In this document: in pieces, positions 10,105 through 18,337 of the stretch
Layout: every line of letters begins with the position of its first letter
Position numbering within the stretch: position 1 is the stretch's first letter
Assembly: GCA_021771025.1 (NCBI GenBank)
Contig: JAETPW010000001.1
Location: forward strand, 85,108 to 149,107
Length of the DNA: 64,000 nucleotides
Origin: Clostridiaceae bacterium
GTDB taxonomy: Bacteria; Bacillota; Clostridia; TANB77; CAG-508
Direction of reading: 5' to 3'
Position numbers and translations under genes: made by a program
Notes under the pieces: model-generated
What the model was told of the DNA's origin: nothing
The model's database searches: none
What the model saw: the letters and a program-made list of their open reading frames with translations, nothing else

Positions 10105-11375
10105 ATGGGTAAAATTAATATAAGGAAAAGAGGAAAAGTATATGAGTACTTTTTCGAGGGAACAAAAGTGAATAACAAAAGAACTAGAATTTCAAAGTCA
10201 GGATTTCGAACTCAAAATGAAGCTTTTGAATATGGATTAAAGGCATATAATGATTATATTAATGGAGAAATTGCTTCTAGAAAATCTCAAATGTCATATA
10301 GTGATTATTTAGATTATTGGATGAAGGAATATTTTTCAATTAATTATAAATATTCAACAGCTAAAAGATATTCAGAAACATTTGAAACAATAAAAAAGGA
10401 AATTGGTAAATATAAATTATGTGCATTAACTCCATATATATTAAATCAATCACTGCTAAGGCTTTATCAAAGATCAGGAACTAAAGAATCATTAAGAAAT
10501 TATCAAAAAGTGATAAAAAGTTCACTAAGAGATGCAACAAATTATTTTGGATTTATAAAAAATAATCCAGCAGTAGATTTACAAATACCAAGAGTTTTAT
10601 CGTTTGATTCAAAAAAAATTGTGTAAAGCATATTTATACAACGGAAGAAATAGAAAAAATCTTATTGAGATTTCAAAAAAATGAAACTTTTACATGTGCA
10701 TTTTTAACAGCGTGTTATACTGGTATGAGAACAGGTGAAGTATTTGCATTAACATGGAATGATATTGACTTGGAAAATAGAGTGATAAAAATTAACAAAA
10801 CAGTATATTCAAAATTAAAAGAAAATAATGGGAGATGGTTTTTAGGACCTACTAAAACAGAAGGAAGTTGTAGAGATGTTTATATTTGTAATACATTATA
10901 TAGAGCATTATCAAATTATAAAAAGAAACAAAATTTATGTACGAAAAAATATAATAGTATTTATAAAAAATATTCGCTTGAGCCTATAAGGAATAAATAT
11001 GGTAAAGTAGTTGAATATAAAATAATTGAAAGTAATCATAAAAAGAAAAATAATGTTGATATGGTTTTTACTAAAAAAGATGGAACATATTCAGGTACAG
11101 ATATTATTAAGTATCCATTCAAAATCATACATAAAGAGCTTGGAATAACTAATTGTAGATTTTATGATTTGAGAGGTAGCTATGCTACTAAAAGTTTAAG
11201 AAACGGTGCAAATATTAGAGATATAGCAGATACACTTGGACATAGTAGAATTGAAACTACTGAAAATTATTATATATCAAGTACAGAAGAATCAAGAAAA
11301 AAAGTGAATATTACTTTAGAAAAAATGAATTCTTCTAAAGTAATCGATGATATAATAGATTACATAAATATTTGA
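10105..11375 (+). pseudogene. tyrosine recombinase/integrase, frameshifted
   Basis: Two ORFs (10105-10626 and 10665-11375) together make one phage-type integrase. Part one has the AP2-like arm-binding N-terminus (MGKINIRKRGKVYEYFFEG) and the core-binding domain. Part two has the catalytic residues: Arg in GMRTGEVFAL, HxxR replaced by FYDLRGSYAT (Tyr at the His position), GHSRIETTENYY with the final Tyr. The break lies in an 8-A run at 10611-10618. One more A, or a -1 slip on A-AAA-AAA, gives SKKNCVKHIYTTEE and restores the frame. AGGAGG precedes the start. It is either a recent pseudogene, a programmed or transcriptional slippage site, or an assembly error. Confidence 0.8.
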
Positions 11376-11464
11376 AATCACTTGAAAAATAGGGTAAATA
11401 ATGGTAAAATATTCTTGGAATACAGAAGATAATAGATAAATTAATGTAAATTTTGGAGGGAACA

Positions 11465-12625
11465 ATGAAAATTATATTTTTTTACTATTATTACGATGAT
11501 AAGATAAAAGATAAGCAGAGAGTAGAATTTCCACCATTAGGTATGCTGTACTTATGCTCTGCTTTAGAAAATATAGGTTGTGAAGTAGAAGTAAAATATT
11601 TTGATGAAAATACAAATATAGAAGATATACCAAATGCAGATGTATATGCATATTCTATATCATCTACAGCATCATATCCTACATATTTACAACTTTCAGA
11701 AAAATTGAAAGAAAAAGCAAAATATTATATTGCAGGAAATACACAAGCCACTATATTTCCAGAACCAGTATTAAAACAAATGAATTTGGATGCAGTCTTT
11801 ACAGGAGAGGGAGAAGAGACTGTTACAGATTGGATAAAAAATAATTGTCAAGGAAAAGGAATAATTAAAGGTGAAAGAGTGGATATTGAACATTTACCAT
11901 TTCCAGCAAGACATTTAATACCAGATGAAAAAATATATATGAACAATCGCGTTGGGGGAGAGAGTAAAAATTCTATTAGCATGATTTCTTCAAGAGGATG
12001 TGTATTTGGCTGTAAGTTTTGTGCAATTCAAAATAGAGGAAAAGTAAAATTTAGAAGTTTGCAAGATTTTGAAGAAGAAGTGAAATATATTTTAGCAAGA
12101 TATCCTAAATGTGATGGAATTACACTGCTAGATGAGACATTTACATTAAATACAAAACATGCTGTAGGTATTGCAAATATTTTTAAAAAGTATGGCTTGA
12201 AATGGGAATGTAATTCTAGAGTAGATACGGTTAATGATGAAATAATACAAGCCCTAAAAGATAGTAATTGCCAAGAAATAAGGTTAGGAATTGAAAGTGG
12301 TTCACAAAGAATGGTAGACGATATGAATAAAGGGATAAACCTAGAAAAAGCAAAAGGTGTAATAAAGAAACTACATGAAAGTGGTATACCTGTTAAATTG
12401 TATATAATGCATGGCTATCCTGGAGAGAATATAAAAACTAGCTTGGAAACAATACAATATTTGAATGAATTAAAAGAATATATACATAGAATTAGTTTAT
12501 ATAGATTTGTACCATTACCAGGTTCTCCTGTATTTGCAGAAGGAAAATTAAATAAACTAGATTGGACAGATTATACAATATATGACAATAATAATCATTG
12601 GTGGGGAACTCAAGTAGATTTATAG
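11465..12625 (+). CDS. B12-binding-domain radical SAM protein
   Basis: The ATG at 11465 follows TTGGAGGGAACA; the track start at 11453 is in the ribosome site itself. The ~386-residue product has an N-terminal cobalamin-binding-like Rossmann domain (PPLGMLYLCSALENIG, then VFTGEGEETV) and a radical SAM core with SSRGCVFGCKFC (Cys179, 183, 186) holding the 4Fe-4S cluster. The classic DxHxxG cobalamin ligand is not visible, so B12 use is uncertain. Such enzymes methylate or rearrange unactivated carbons. It heads the cargo cluster of the secA element. A 22-codon open stretch after the stop (12634-12702) may be a tail lost by mutation. Confidence 0.8.
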   Translation: MKIIFFYYYYDDKIKDKQRVEFPPLGMLYLCSALENIGCEVEVKYFDENTNIEDIPNADVYAYSISSTASYPTYLQLSEKLKEKAKYYIAGNTQATIFPEPVLKQMNLDAVFTGEGEETVTDWIKNNCQGKGIIKGERVDIEHLPFPARHLIPDEKIYMNNRVGGESKNSISMISSRGCVFGCKFCAIQNRGKVKFRSLQDFEEEVKYILARYPKCDGITLLDETFTLNTKHAVGIANIFKKYGLKWECNSRVDTVNDEIIQALKDSNCQEIRLGIESGSQRMVDDMNKGINLEKAKGVIKKLHESGIPVKLYIMHGYPGENIKTSLETIQYLNELKEYIHRISLYRFVPLPGSPVFAEGKLNKLDWTDYTIYDNNNHWWGTQVDL

Positions 12626-12707
12626 GATATAATATGTTAGAGAAATGTGTGAAATCAATTAATAATAAAGAATACAAGAAAGATTTAGAAGAAGAGAGGT
12701 AATAAAT

Positions 12708-13391
12708 ATGGAATGTTCATTTTGTAGTGAAATAAATAATAAAGAAGAAAACAATTTTTTTGATATATATCTAAAAGAAACTTTTGAAAAAGATGGGTTA
12801 GATAGTAGAATAGTAGCAACTACACGAAAATTTGTGATAATGCCTATGGTAGGGCCATTAGTTCCAGGATATTTATTAATAGTTCCAAAAGATCATTATT
12901 TATCAATATCACAATTACCAAGAGAACAAATTGAAGAATTGAAGATTATAAAAGAGGAACTTAAAAAAGTCTTTGAACAACATTATGGAAGAACTGTATT
13001 TTATGAACATGGTGCATTATCTTGTTCAGCAAAAGGAGGATGTTGTTCTGACCATGCACATCTACATATTGTTGCAGTTGATATAGATGTAAAAGATAAA
13101 TTTAATGAATATGGATACGAATTAAGACAAATAGAAGATTATAATGAAATAGTAAATCAAAAACAAAGAAATACTCCATATTTATATTATGAAAATCAAG
13201 AGCATGAAATGTTTATTGCTGATGCACCTGTAGTTGAATCACAATTTATAAGAAAATTAATTGCAAAAGATATAGATGCATTGGATAGAGCATTATGGAG
13301 TGAAAATATTAGAAAAGATTGGATGATAGAGATAGTAAAAACTTTAAGACCACACTTTGAAAATTTGAAAGGAACTTCAATATGGGAATAA
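12708..13391 (+). CDS. HIT-family nucleotide hydrolase/transferase
   Basis: The 227-residue product carries the histidine triad DHAHLHIVAVDI near residue 120, the active site of enzymes that hydrolyse or transfer nucleotidyl groups. The N-terminal MECSFCSEINNKEENNFF has a CxxC metal-type pair seen in many HIT proteins, and a further CSAKGGCC lies just before the triad. GAAGAGAGG precedes the start. It lies 80 bases after the radical SAM gene in the same direction, and its stop overlaps the ATG of the next reading frame, indicating an operon. Substrate unknown. Confidence 0.8.
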   Translation: MECSFCSEINNKEENNFFDIYLKETFEKDGLDSRIVATTRKFVIMPMVGPLVPGYLLIVPKDHYLSISQLPREQIEELKIIKEELKKVFEQHYGRTVFYEHGALSCSAKGGCCSDHAHLHIVAVDIDVKDKFNEYGYELRQIEDYNEIVNQKQRNTPYLYYENQEHEMFIADAPVVESQFIRKLIAKDIDALDRALWSENIRKDWMIEIVKTLRPHFENLKGTSIWE

Positions 13392-13504
13392 AAAAACAAT
13401 TCTTGGGAATAAAATGGTCTAATAATAATCCACAAATGTTATTCTATGACAAGGTAATACATTCTATGCAATATGAGGATTGTAGTCGGAAATATAGAAA
13501 TTAA
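13382..13504 (+). pseudogene. probable N-terminal piece of the DUF2797 gene, out of frame
   Basis: A 40-codon ORF starts within the HIT stop region (ATGGGAATAA) and ends inside the start of the next ORF. Its text (FLGIKWSNNNPQMLFYD) looks like the N-terminal strand of DUF2797 proteins, and the ORF at 13473 has no ribosome site. A one-base frameshift between about 13470 and 13500 would fuse the two. This is inference from codon texture and family layout. Confidence 0.4.
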
Positions 13505-14333
13505 GAAAACCACGGAAAAACGATGTAAAGGATACTATGATTTAATAAAAAAACAAATAGTTCCATGTAAATATTTTATAGATTTAACAGGAAGTGAATA
13601 TTGCCAATGTAGAGAATGTCAAGCAAAGTCTGGTTTTGATATATGTTTAGGATGTAATGGAAGTGTATGCAAGACTAATAGTGATGTAGCAAGAAAATTT
13701 TGTCACGAAGGACATCATGTGTATCTTGCATATTTTTCAAATGATAAATTAAAAGTAGGTACTGCAGCAAGTTATAGAAAATATGAAAGATTATTGGAAC
13801 AAGGAGCATTATATTCTATATTTTTAGCTCAAGCTCCAAATGGAAGAATTGCAAGACAATTAGAAAGTAGAATATCGGATTTGGGAATTGCGTCAAAAGT
13901 AAACTCGGCTTATAAAATGAATAATTTTATAATAGATAGAGAACAAGAAGAAATAGAAAAAATGCTTATGGATGAATATAAGTCTATTTTACAAAGCGTA
14001 GATGATAAATGTAAAAAATATTTTATTAAGCCAGAATACAATAATTTTATGAACATTTCAGATAAAGTGAGACAAAACTTATTAGAAGAAAGCAGACAAT
14101 TGACTCTTTTTGGAGGAATGGATGAACCAGAACATAAGCAATATGAAAAAGTATCAAAGCCAGAAGGTGTATCAGGAGAGATTGAGGCAGTTGTTGGAAG
14201 TTTAATATTACTAAAGAAAGACAATAAATTTTCAGTAGTTAATATGAAAAGTTTAGAAGGTTGGCTTGTTGATTTTAAAAAAAGAGAAATAGGAGAAAGA
14301 ATTGATGGAAGCGCTGATAAAGGCGAAAGATAG
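13473..14333 (+). CDS. DUF2797 family protein
   Basis: The 286-residue product has a Cys-rich N-terminus (RCKGYY, VPCKYF, YCQCRECQAKSG, ICLGC) followed by HEGHHVYLAYFSNDKLKVGTAASYRKYERLLEQGA. The HxVYLA-KVGT-R-QGA pattern is the hallmark of DUF2797, a family without a settled function. The cysteines suggest zinc binding. No Shine-Dalgarno sequence lies before 13473, and an overlapping ORF at 13382 probably encodes the real N-terminus, so this may be a frameshifted gene. The 3' end overlaps the next gene by 29 bases, which supports cotranslation. Confidence 0.6.
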   Translation: MRIVVGNIEIKKTTEKRCKGYYDLIKKQIVPCKYFIDLTGSEYCQCRECQAKSGFDICLGCNGSVCKTNSDVARKFCHEGHHVYLAYFSNDKLKVGTAASYRKYERLLEQGALYSIFLAQAPNGRIARQLESRISDLGIASKVNSAYKMNNFIIDREQEEIEKMLMDEYKSILQSVDDKCKKYFIKPEYNNFMNISDKVRQNLLEESRQLTLFGGMDEPEHKQYEKVSKPEGVSGEIEAVVGSLILLKKDNKFSVVNMKSLEGWLVDFKKREIGERIDGSADKGER

Positions 14334-15159
14334 AGATATAATATCTAAATATGGAAAGTTAAAAGGATGGGATGTGTGCAATAGCTTGGGATTACAATCT
14401 TTTGGCGAAGTGTATATTTTAAGTGATTTTATAGATACGAATAATTCTCAAATAAGAGAAATCTTTGGTGAAGAACCATTATTATGTAGAACAGATGCTC
14501 CGATTGGACAAGGATATAAAATGATAAGAGGAAGAGATGTTAAATTAGATGATATAAATGACTATTTAGCAGAAGTAAAAAAATGTACAGATGATGGAGT
14601 CATTCTAATGTCTAAGCATCCTTCAACAATTCTAACAGGCTATTATACGCCAAGATATAAAACTAAAGGTGCAATTATGGTTGTATTTGAAAAAGGAGAT
14701 AGAATTTTAATAGACTATGTTGGATCAGGATTTGATGTTGGGGATATTACGAGAGGAAAAACAATACATACAGCAATATCAATACCTTGGGATTCGATTT
14801 ACGAAAAGCCAATACATAATTATAAAGATGCAAAAATGATGGGAGAAGGATTATTTCAAATAACAGATAAACAGTATAGAGTATCTAGAAATAACAGAAT
14901 AAATGAATTAACATTGAATTTAAAAGAACAAGAAGTTGATGAAATAGAAAATAGTATACCAAAAGAAACACCCAAATTAGATTATAAACTATTTAATCAG
15001 TTATATGATGAATGTATAGACAAAATTATTTATGGGGATTTTAATATGTCAAGCAAACCATTTGGTATTATGATGAACATATATGAAGATAAATTCTGTG
15101 TATTTGAAGTGTGGAATATTCAAAGATCAATTAGTAAAAATATAGAACTAGATAGGTGA
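14305..15159 (+). CDS. protein of unknown function in the element cargo
   Basis: The ATG at 14305 follows AGGAGAAAGAATTG and overlaps the DUF2797 reading frame, so the two are translationally linked. The 284-residue product is soluble, with motifs such as CRTDAPIGQGYKMIRGRDV and KTKGAIMVVFEKGDRILIDYVGSGFDVGDITRGK. These hint at a nucleotide- or sugar-binding fold but match no family I can name. It is the last gene of the four-gene rightward set. Because it travels with radical SAM and HIT proteins it may act in the same small-molecule or RNA modification route. Confidence 0.55.
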   Translation: MEALIKAKDRDIISKYGKLKGWDVCNSLGLQSFGEVYILSDFIDTNNSQIREIFGEEPLLCRTDAPIGQGYKMIRGRDVKLDDINDYLAEVKKCTDDGVILMSKHPSTILTGYYTPRYKTKGAIMVVFEKGDRILIDYVGSGFDVGDITRGKTIHTAISIPWDSIYEKPIHNYKDAKMMGEGLFQITDKQYRVSRNNRINELTLNLKEQEVDEIENSIPKETPKLDYKLFNQLYDECIDKIIYGDFNMSSKPFGIMMNIYEDKFCVFEVWNIQRSISKNIELDR

Positions 15160-15176
15160 ACCATCTAGTTCTATTA

Positions 15177-15581
15177 TTATAACCAATTATTATCAGACAA
15201 AACTTGTTTTGTAATACTACTTAATTTTCCTAGTTTATCTAAGGTTTTGATTTCATCTTTACTATAAAATTTAGCATTTGCTAAATCTGTTGCTGAGTGA
15301 ACTGAATTTTTGTCATAATCTGCTGACCAGTAAATAATAATTCTATGTTCATCAGGCTTATTAATGAGTTCATAAGTTTTCAATTGCTTTATATTTATAA
15401 TTTCTAATCCTGTTTCTTCCATAATTTCTCTTTTTACTGTATCTTCCATACTTTCAAATAGTTCAACTCCACCACCAGGTGTAATTATCATTCCTTTATT
15501 TGGCTCTTTATTTCTAATTCCTAATAATAATTTATCATTTGATTTTATTAGAACAGAGCAACCTACTCTTATATTATTCAA
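15177..15581 (-). CDS. NUDIX hydrolase
   Basis: The 134-residue product contains the Nudix box GGGVELFESMEDTVKREIMEETGLEI, in which the REIMEET glutamates bind the magnesium used to cleave X-linked nucleoside diphosphates. The length is typical of a single-domain NUDIX protein. It faces the unknown gene tail to tail (17 bases between stops) and is divergent from the cysteine desulfurase. GGAGGCGATATTTTG precedes the start. The substrate could be a housekeeping nucleotide or a product of the cargo pathway. Confidence 0.85.
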   Translation of the reverse strand: MNNIRVGCSVLIKSNDKLLLGIRNKEPNKGMIITPGGGVELFESMEDTVKREIMEETGLEIINIKQLKTYELINKPDEHRIIIYWSADYDKNSVHSATDLANAKFYSKDEIKTLDKLGKLSSITKQVLSDNNWL

Positions 15582-15688
15582 AATATCGCCTCCTATGTTT
15601 AAAGAATATAATAATACTTATATTTTGTCAATATATTTAAAATACAAAATTTATGTGATATAATTCAAAAAAGAAAGAAGTGATAATT

Positions 15689-16846
15689 ATGGAAATATAT
15701 TTAGATAATGCTGCAACAACGCAAATGGATGATATAGTTTTTGAAAAGATGATACCATACCTAAAAGATAATTTTGGAAATCCATCATCTGCATACAAAA
15801 TAGGAAGAGATAATAAGAAAGTAATTGAAAATGCTAGAAAAGAAGTGGCTGAAATATTAAATGCAAGTCCAAGTGAAATATATTTTACAAGTGGTGGAAG
15901 TGAAGCTGATAATATGGCTTTAAAAGGAATTGCGTTAGCAAATATTGATAAAGGAAAACATATTATTACAAGTAAAATAGAACATCCAGCTGTTTTGGAT
16001 ACATGTAAAGAATTAGAACGAGAAGGATTTGAAATTTCATATATTGGAGTAGATGAGAATGGAATTATAGATTTAACAGAATTAGAAAATAAAGTTAGAA
16101 AGGATACAATTTTAATTTCAATAATGTTTGCAAATAATGAAATTGGTACAATTCAACCAATAAAAAAGATAAGTAAAATTGCTAAGGAAAATGATATCGC
16201 ATTTCATACAGATAGTGTGCAAGCAATAGGTAATATAAGGATAGATGTAAAAGAAATGAACATAGATTCACTTTCTTTATCTGCACATAAATTCTATGGT
16301 CCAAAAGGAGTAGGCGTATTATATTTAAGAGATGGAATAAAGTTTAGAAAATATTTAAATGGTGGGCATCAAGAAAGAAATAAAAGAGCAGGTACAGAAA
16401 ATGTTGCAGGTATTGTTGGATTAGCTAAAGCAATGTCATTATCTTATAAAAATTTAGAAGAAAATAATAAACAAACAATTGAATTGAGGGATTATTTTAT
16501 AGATGAAATAAAAAAGAATATAGAGAAAATACAAATAAATGGAGACTTAGAAGATAGATTACCTGGAAATATAAATGTTTCTTTTAAATTTGTTGAAGCA
16601 GATAATATACTATATGAACTAGATAAAAGAGGTATATATATAGCAACGGGTAGTGCTTGTACAACAGGAAGTATAGAGTCTTCACATGTATTAAAAGCAA
16701 TAGGGTTATCAGATGTCATGGCACATAGCACAATAAGGATTAGTATAGGAAAATATAATACTAGAGAAGAGATTGATTATACTATAAAATGTTTAATTGA
16801 AATTGTTAATAATTTGAGAAGATTATCACCGCTATATTCTGAATAA
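15689..16846 (+). CDS. cysteine desulfurase, NifS/IscS-like
   Basis: PLP enzyme that takes sulfur from cysteine as a persulfide for Fe-S clusters or thio-modification. The start is ATG 15689 (track start 15680 is a GTG overlapping the ribosome site). The 385-residue product shows YLDNAATT at the N-terminus, the PLP lysine in SLSAHKFYGPKGVG and the active cysteine in ATGSACTTGS. No scaffold protein (IscU/NifU) or thiouridylase is next to it. On this element it could feed the radical SAM cluster or a sulfur-transfer step of the cargo pathway. Confidence 0.9.
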   Translation: MEIYLDNAATTQMDDIVFEKMIPYLKDNFGNPSSAYKIGRDNKKVIENARKEVAEILNASPSEIYFTSGGSEADNMALKGIALANIDKGKHIITSKIEHPAVLDTCKELEREGFEISYIGVDENGIIDLTELENKVRKDTILISIMFANNEIGTIQPIKKISKIAKENDIAFHTDSVQAIGNIRIDVKEMNIDSLSLSAHKFYGPKGVGVLYLRDGIKFRKYLNGGHQERNKRAGTENVAGIVGLAKAMSLSYKNLEENNKQTIELRDYFIDEIKKNIEKIQINGDLEDRLPGNINVSFKFVEADNILYELDKRGIYIATGSACTTGSIESSHVLKAIGLSDVMAHSTIRISIGKYNTREEIDYTIKCLIEIVNNLRRLSPLYSE

Positions 16847-17181
16847 CTTCCTAAACAGATAAAAATAATGAAAATGTTAAATTAATAAAAAACGTTGATT
16901 TTTTTCATAGAAATTATTATAATAATTGTAGTAAATAATAAAAGTTGAATATATAAAATGTTTAAAGAATTACGTTATAATTGATTTCATTATAAGATGT
17001 CAATGACATCGATTTGACAGCGGATTTAAAATATTATAAATACTATATATATGAAAAATATAATATGTACAAAATGTGCATTGTCTAGTAATACCAACAA
17101 AAACAAATAATATTATAAATACAATAAATATTAATAATATTATAGGTGCCAGAGCCTGCCGGAAGCGGAAAAAAATATAAA
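16847..17181. other. AT-rich right end of the secA element
   Basis: About 335 bases of very AT-rich sequence with no supported gene. The track ORF on the minus strand (17000-17260) has no ribosome site and runs through the secA-like tail, so it is a shadow. Short ATAATATTATA runs near 17095-17146 may be recombinase arm sites, but nothing specific can be claimed. Confidence 0.5.
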
Positions 17182-17207
17182 AATTGTTGCGGAAAAAACC
17201 AGTAATA
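17147..17207 (+). pseudogene. duplicate secA 3' tail (attR side)
   Basis: The frame reads [19 protein letters not shown] followed by TAATAG, an obvious relative of the SecA C-terminus [19 protein letters not shown]. The downstream TAGCGATT also matches sequence after secA. In the integration model the bases right of the core are the original chromosomal end of secA and those left of it come from the element's attachment site. The first two zinc cysteines are lost (PEPAG for PCPCG), as expected for DNA no longer under coding selection. Confidence 0.7.
17182..17195 (+). other. attR core of the secA integrative element (inferred)
   Basis: Exact second copy of AATTGTTGCGGAAA. See the element entry. 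Confidence 0.65.
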
Positions 17208-17302
17208 GCATACTGATAGCGATTGTGATGCAGGATTTGGTACACCTGCCGAGTAACCAATGGAAAAAAGGTAGAGATTTAGGTCTTTACCTTTAATATT
17301 TT

Positions 17303-17331
17303 TTGACTATTTGACAAAAATATGTTATAGT
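17303..17331 (+). promoter_or_regulatory. sigma-A promoter
   Basis: TTGACT and TATAGT separated by 17 bases, about 40 bases before the ATG at 17373. Confidence 0.65.
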
Positions 17332-17372
17332 ATTAACGTAACAAGTTGTTTATAGGGCAAAGGAGGTTCTCT

Positions 17373-17687
17373 ATGACGAGAAGAATAGTTATGACTTCAT
17401 TAGATACTGACGAAAAGGCGTCTTTTGATGAACAATACCTATTTTGCATTGATGAACGGTATTTTTGTTCATTAATCAGTATGAAGGATCAGAAAAATAC
17501 GTTTAGGATAGTTCCTGAATATGATCTTTTAAACCAAAGATATTTGGCCATCGTTATCGCCAAGTTTTTAGAGCAAAGAGATTCTTTAAATCTCGTACTT
17601 GACGACGGTAGTGCCACAACGTTTTTTACCAAAGACGCCAAAAAAATATACTCCGTTTTGGTAAAAAAAGAATACAAAAAACTGTAA
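17373..17687 (+). CDS. small protein of unknown function
   Basis: AAAGGAGGTTCTCT fixes the start at 17373, not 17346. The 104-residue soluble product (MTRRIVMTSLDTDEKASFDEQYLF...) has no recognisable domain. It has its own promoter and terminator. Immediately before the island inserted, this gene would have lain just downstream of secA. Confidence 0.6.
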   Translation: MTRRIVMTSLDTDEKASFDEQYLFCIDERYFCSLISMKDQKNTFRIVPEYDLLNQRYLAIVIAKFLEQRDSLNLVLDDGSATTFFTKDAKKIYSVLVKKEYKKL

Positions 17688-17696
17688 AAGGAAAAT

Positions 17697-17729
17697 TGGG
17701 GGGAGTATATCTTCTCCCGATTTCTTTTT
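17697..17729 (+). terminator. Rho-independent terminator
   Basis: GGGGGGAGTATATCTTCTCCC followed by GATTTCTTTTT, just after the preceding stop codon. Confidence 0.7.
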
Positions 17730-17781
17730 AAAAGGGCTAAATTTCAAAAGAGTCTGAAAGAAAAACTATATTACTGCCTAG

Positions 17782-17819
17782 AAAATCCCTTGATTAATTT
17801 TTTAATCAGGGGATTTTTG
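17782..17819 (+). terminator. hairpin terminator-like sequence
   Basis: AAATCCCTTGATTAATTTTTTAATCAGGGGATTTTTG is a strong hairpin with a T run. It follows the terminator at 17697 by 50 bases, with no gene between, so it may be a backup terminator. Confidence 0.65.
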
Positions 17820-17840
17820 TTAATGATGCCAGCTTAAAAC

Positions 17841-17869
17841 TTGAGAAAGTGACATAAATATGTTATAAT
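17841..17869 (+). promoter_or_regulatory. extended -10 promoter
   Basis: TTGAGA, 17 bases, then TGTTATAAT with the TGn extension. It drives the 17923 gene. Confidence 0.65.
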
Positions 17870-17922
17870 AGAAGAGACAAATCAGTTTTCCACCCCAAAA
17901 TGATGACAGGAGGAATAATTTT

Positions 17923-18246
17923 ATGACAAAAGTAGAAACTTTGCCTAATGAAGTAACACAAACCTCTGTGTATGGAAAGTATTATGAAATACATACGGAG
18001 AATGGGTATTATGCTAGTATATTTGCTAGAAGAGGGAGTGACTATTTTATCATTCTCGGTTTTAGTCAAAAAAATGCAAAGATCTTGTCTGAAGGATTAT
18101 TTTTAATCCTCCAGAAAGAAAAAAGGATGAAAATACTGTTACCGAATGGAATAGAAATATTTCATTCAAACCAGAGTGCAGTCCAAATCCATCGGAAACT
18201 GATCACAAAGGAGTCGATGGCTCTGCAACTGATTAACAAAGGCTAA
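17923..18246 (+). CDS. small protein of unknown function
   Basis: ACAGGAGGAATAATTTT precedes the ATG. The 107-residue product (MTKVETLPNEVTQTSVYGKYYEIHTENGYYASIF...) looks soluble with a basic C-terminal half and no recognisable domain. It is a single-gene unit with a clear promoter and terminator, upstream of prfB. Confidence 0.6.
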   Translation: MTKVETLPNEVTQTSVYGKYYEIHTENGYYASIFARRGSDYFIILGFSQKNAKILSEGLFLILQKEKRMKILLPNGIEIFHSNQSAVQIHRKLITKESMALQLINKG

Positions 18247-18253
18247 GGGGTGG

Positions 18254-18284
18254 AAAGGAGAGGAAATTCCTCTCCCTTTTTTTC
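18254..18284 (+). terminator. Rho-independent terminator
   Basis: AAGGAGAGGAAATTCCTCTCC followed by CTTTTTTT. Confidence 0.8.
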
Positions 18285-18337
18285 TCTTGCTTTTTTTACC
18301 AAAATCGAGTATAGTAATACAAAAGGAGAGTGATAAT

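Larger units (their letters stand above)
9877..17195 (+). mobile_element. ~7.3 kb integrative element in the 3' end of secA
   Basis: The element is bounded by the 14-bp direct repeats at 9877 and 17182. It begins with a tyrosine integrase pointing inward from secA and carries seven cargo genes or gene remnants: B12-type radical SAM, HIT, DUF2797, an unknown protein, a NUDIX hydrolase and a cysteine desulfurase. Arg codons are almost all AGA and Ile codons mostly ATA, unlike secA, prfB and other core genes. There are no replication, conjugation or phage structural genes, so it is a genomic island or a mobilisable remnant. Two cargo genes appear frameshifted, which suggests decay. Confidence 0.7.

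Noticed and set aside
12634-12702. 22-codon ORF after the radical SAM stop
   Set aside because: It may be a lost C-terminal tail, but no homology argument is possible from the sequence alone, so it is not listed as a gene.
17000-17260. Minus-strand 86-residue ORF at the secA-tail copy
   Set aside because: No start signal; it runs through the duplicated secA tail on the wrong strand.
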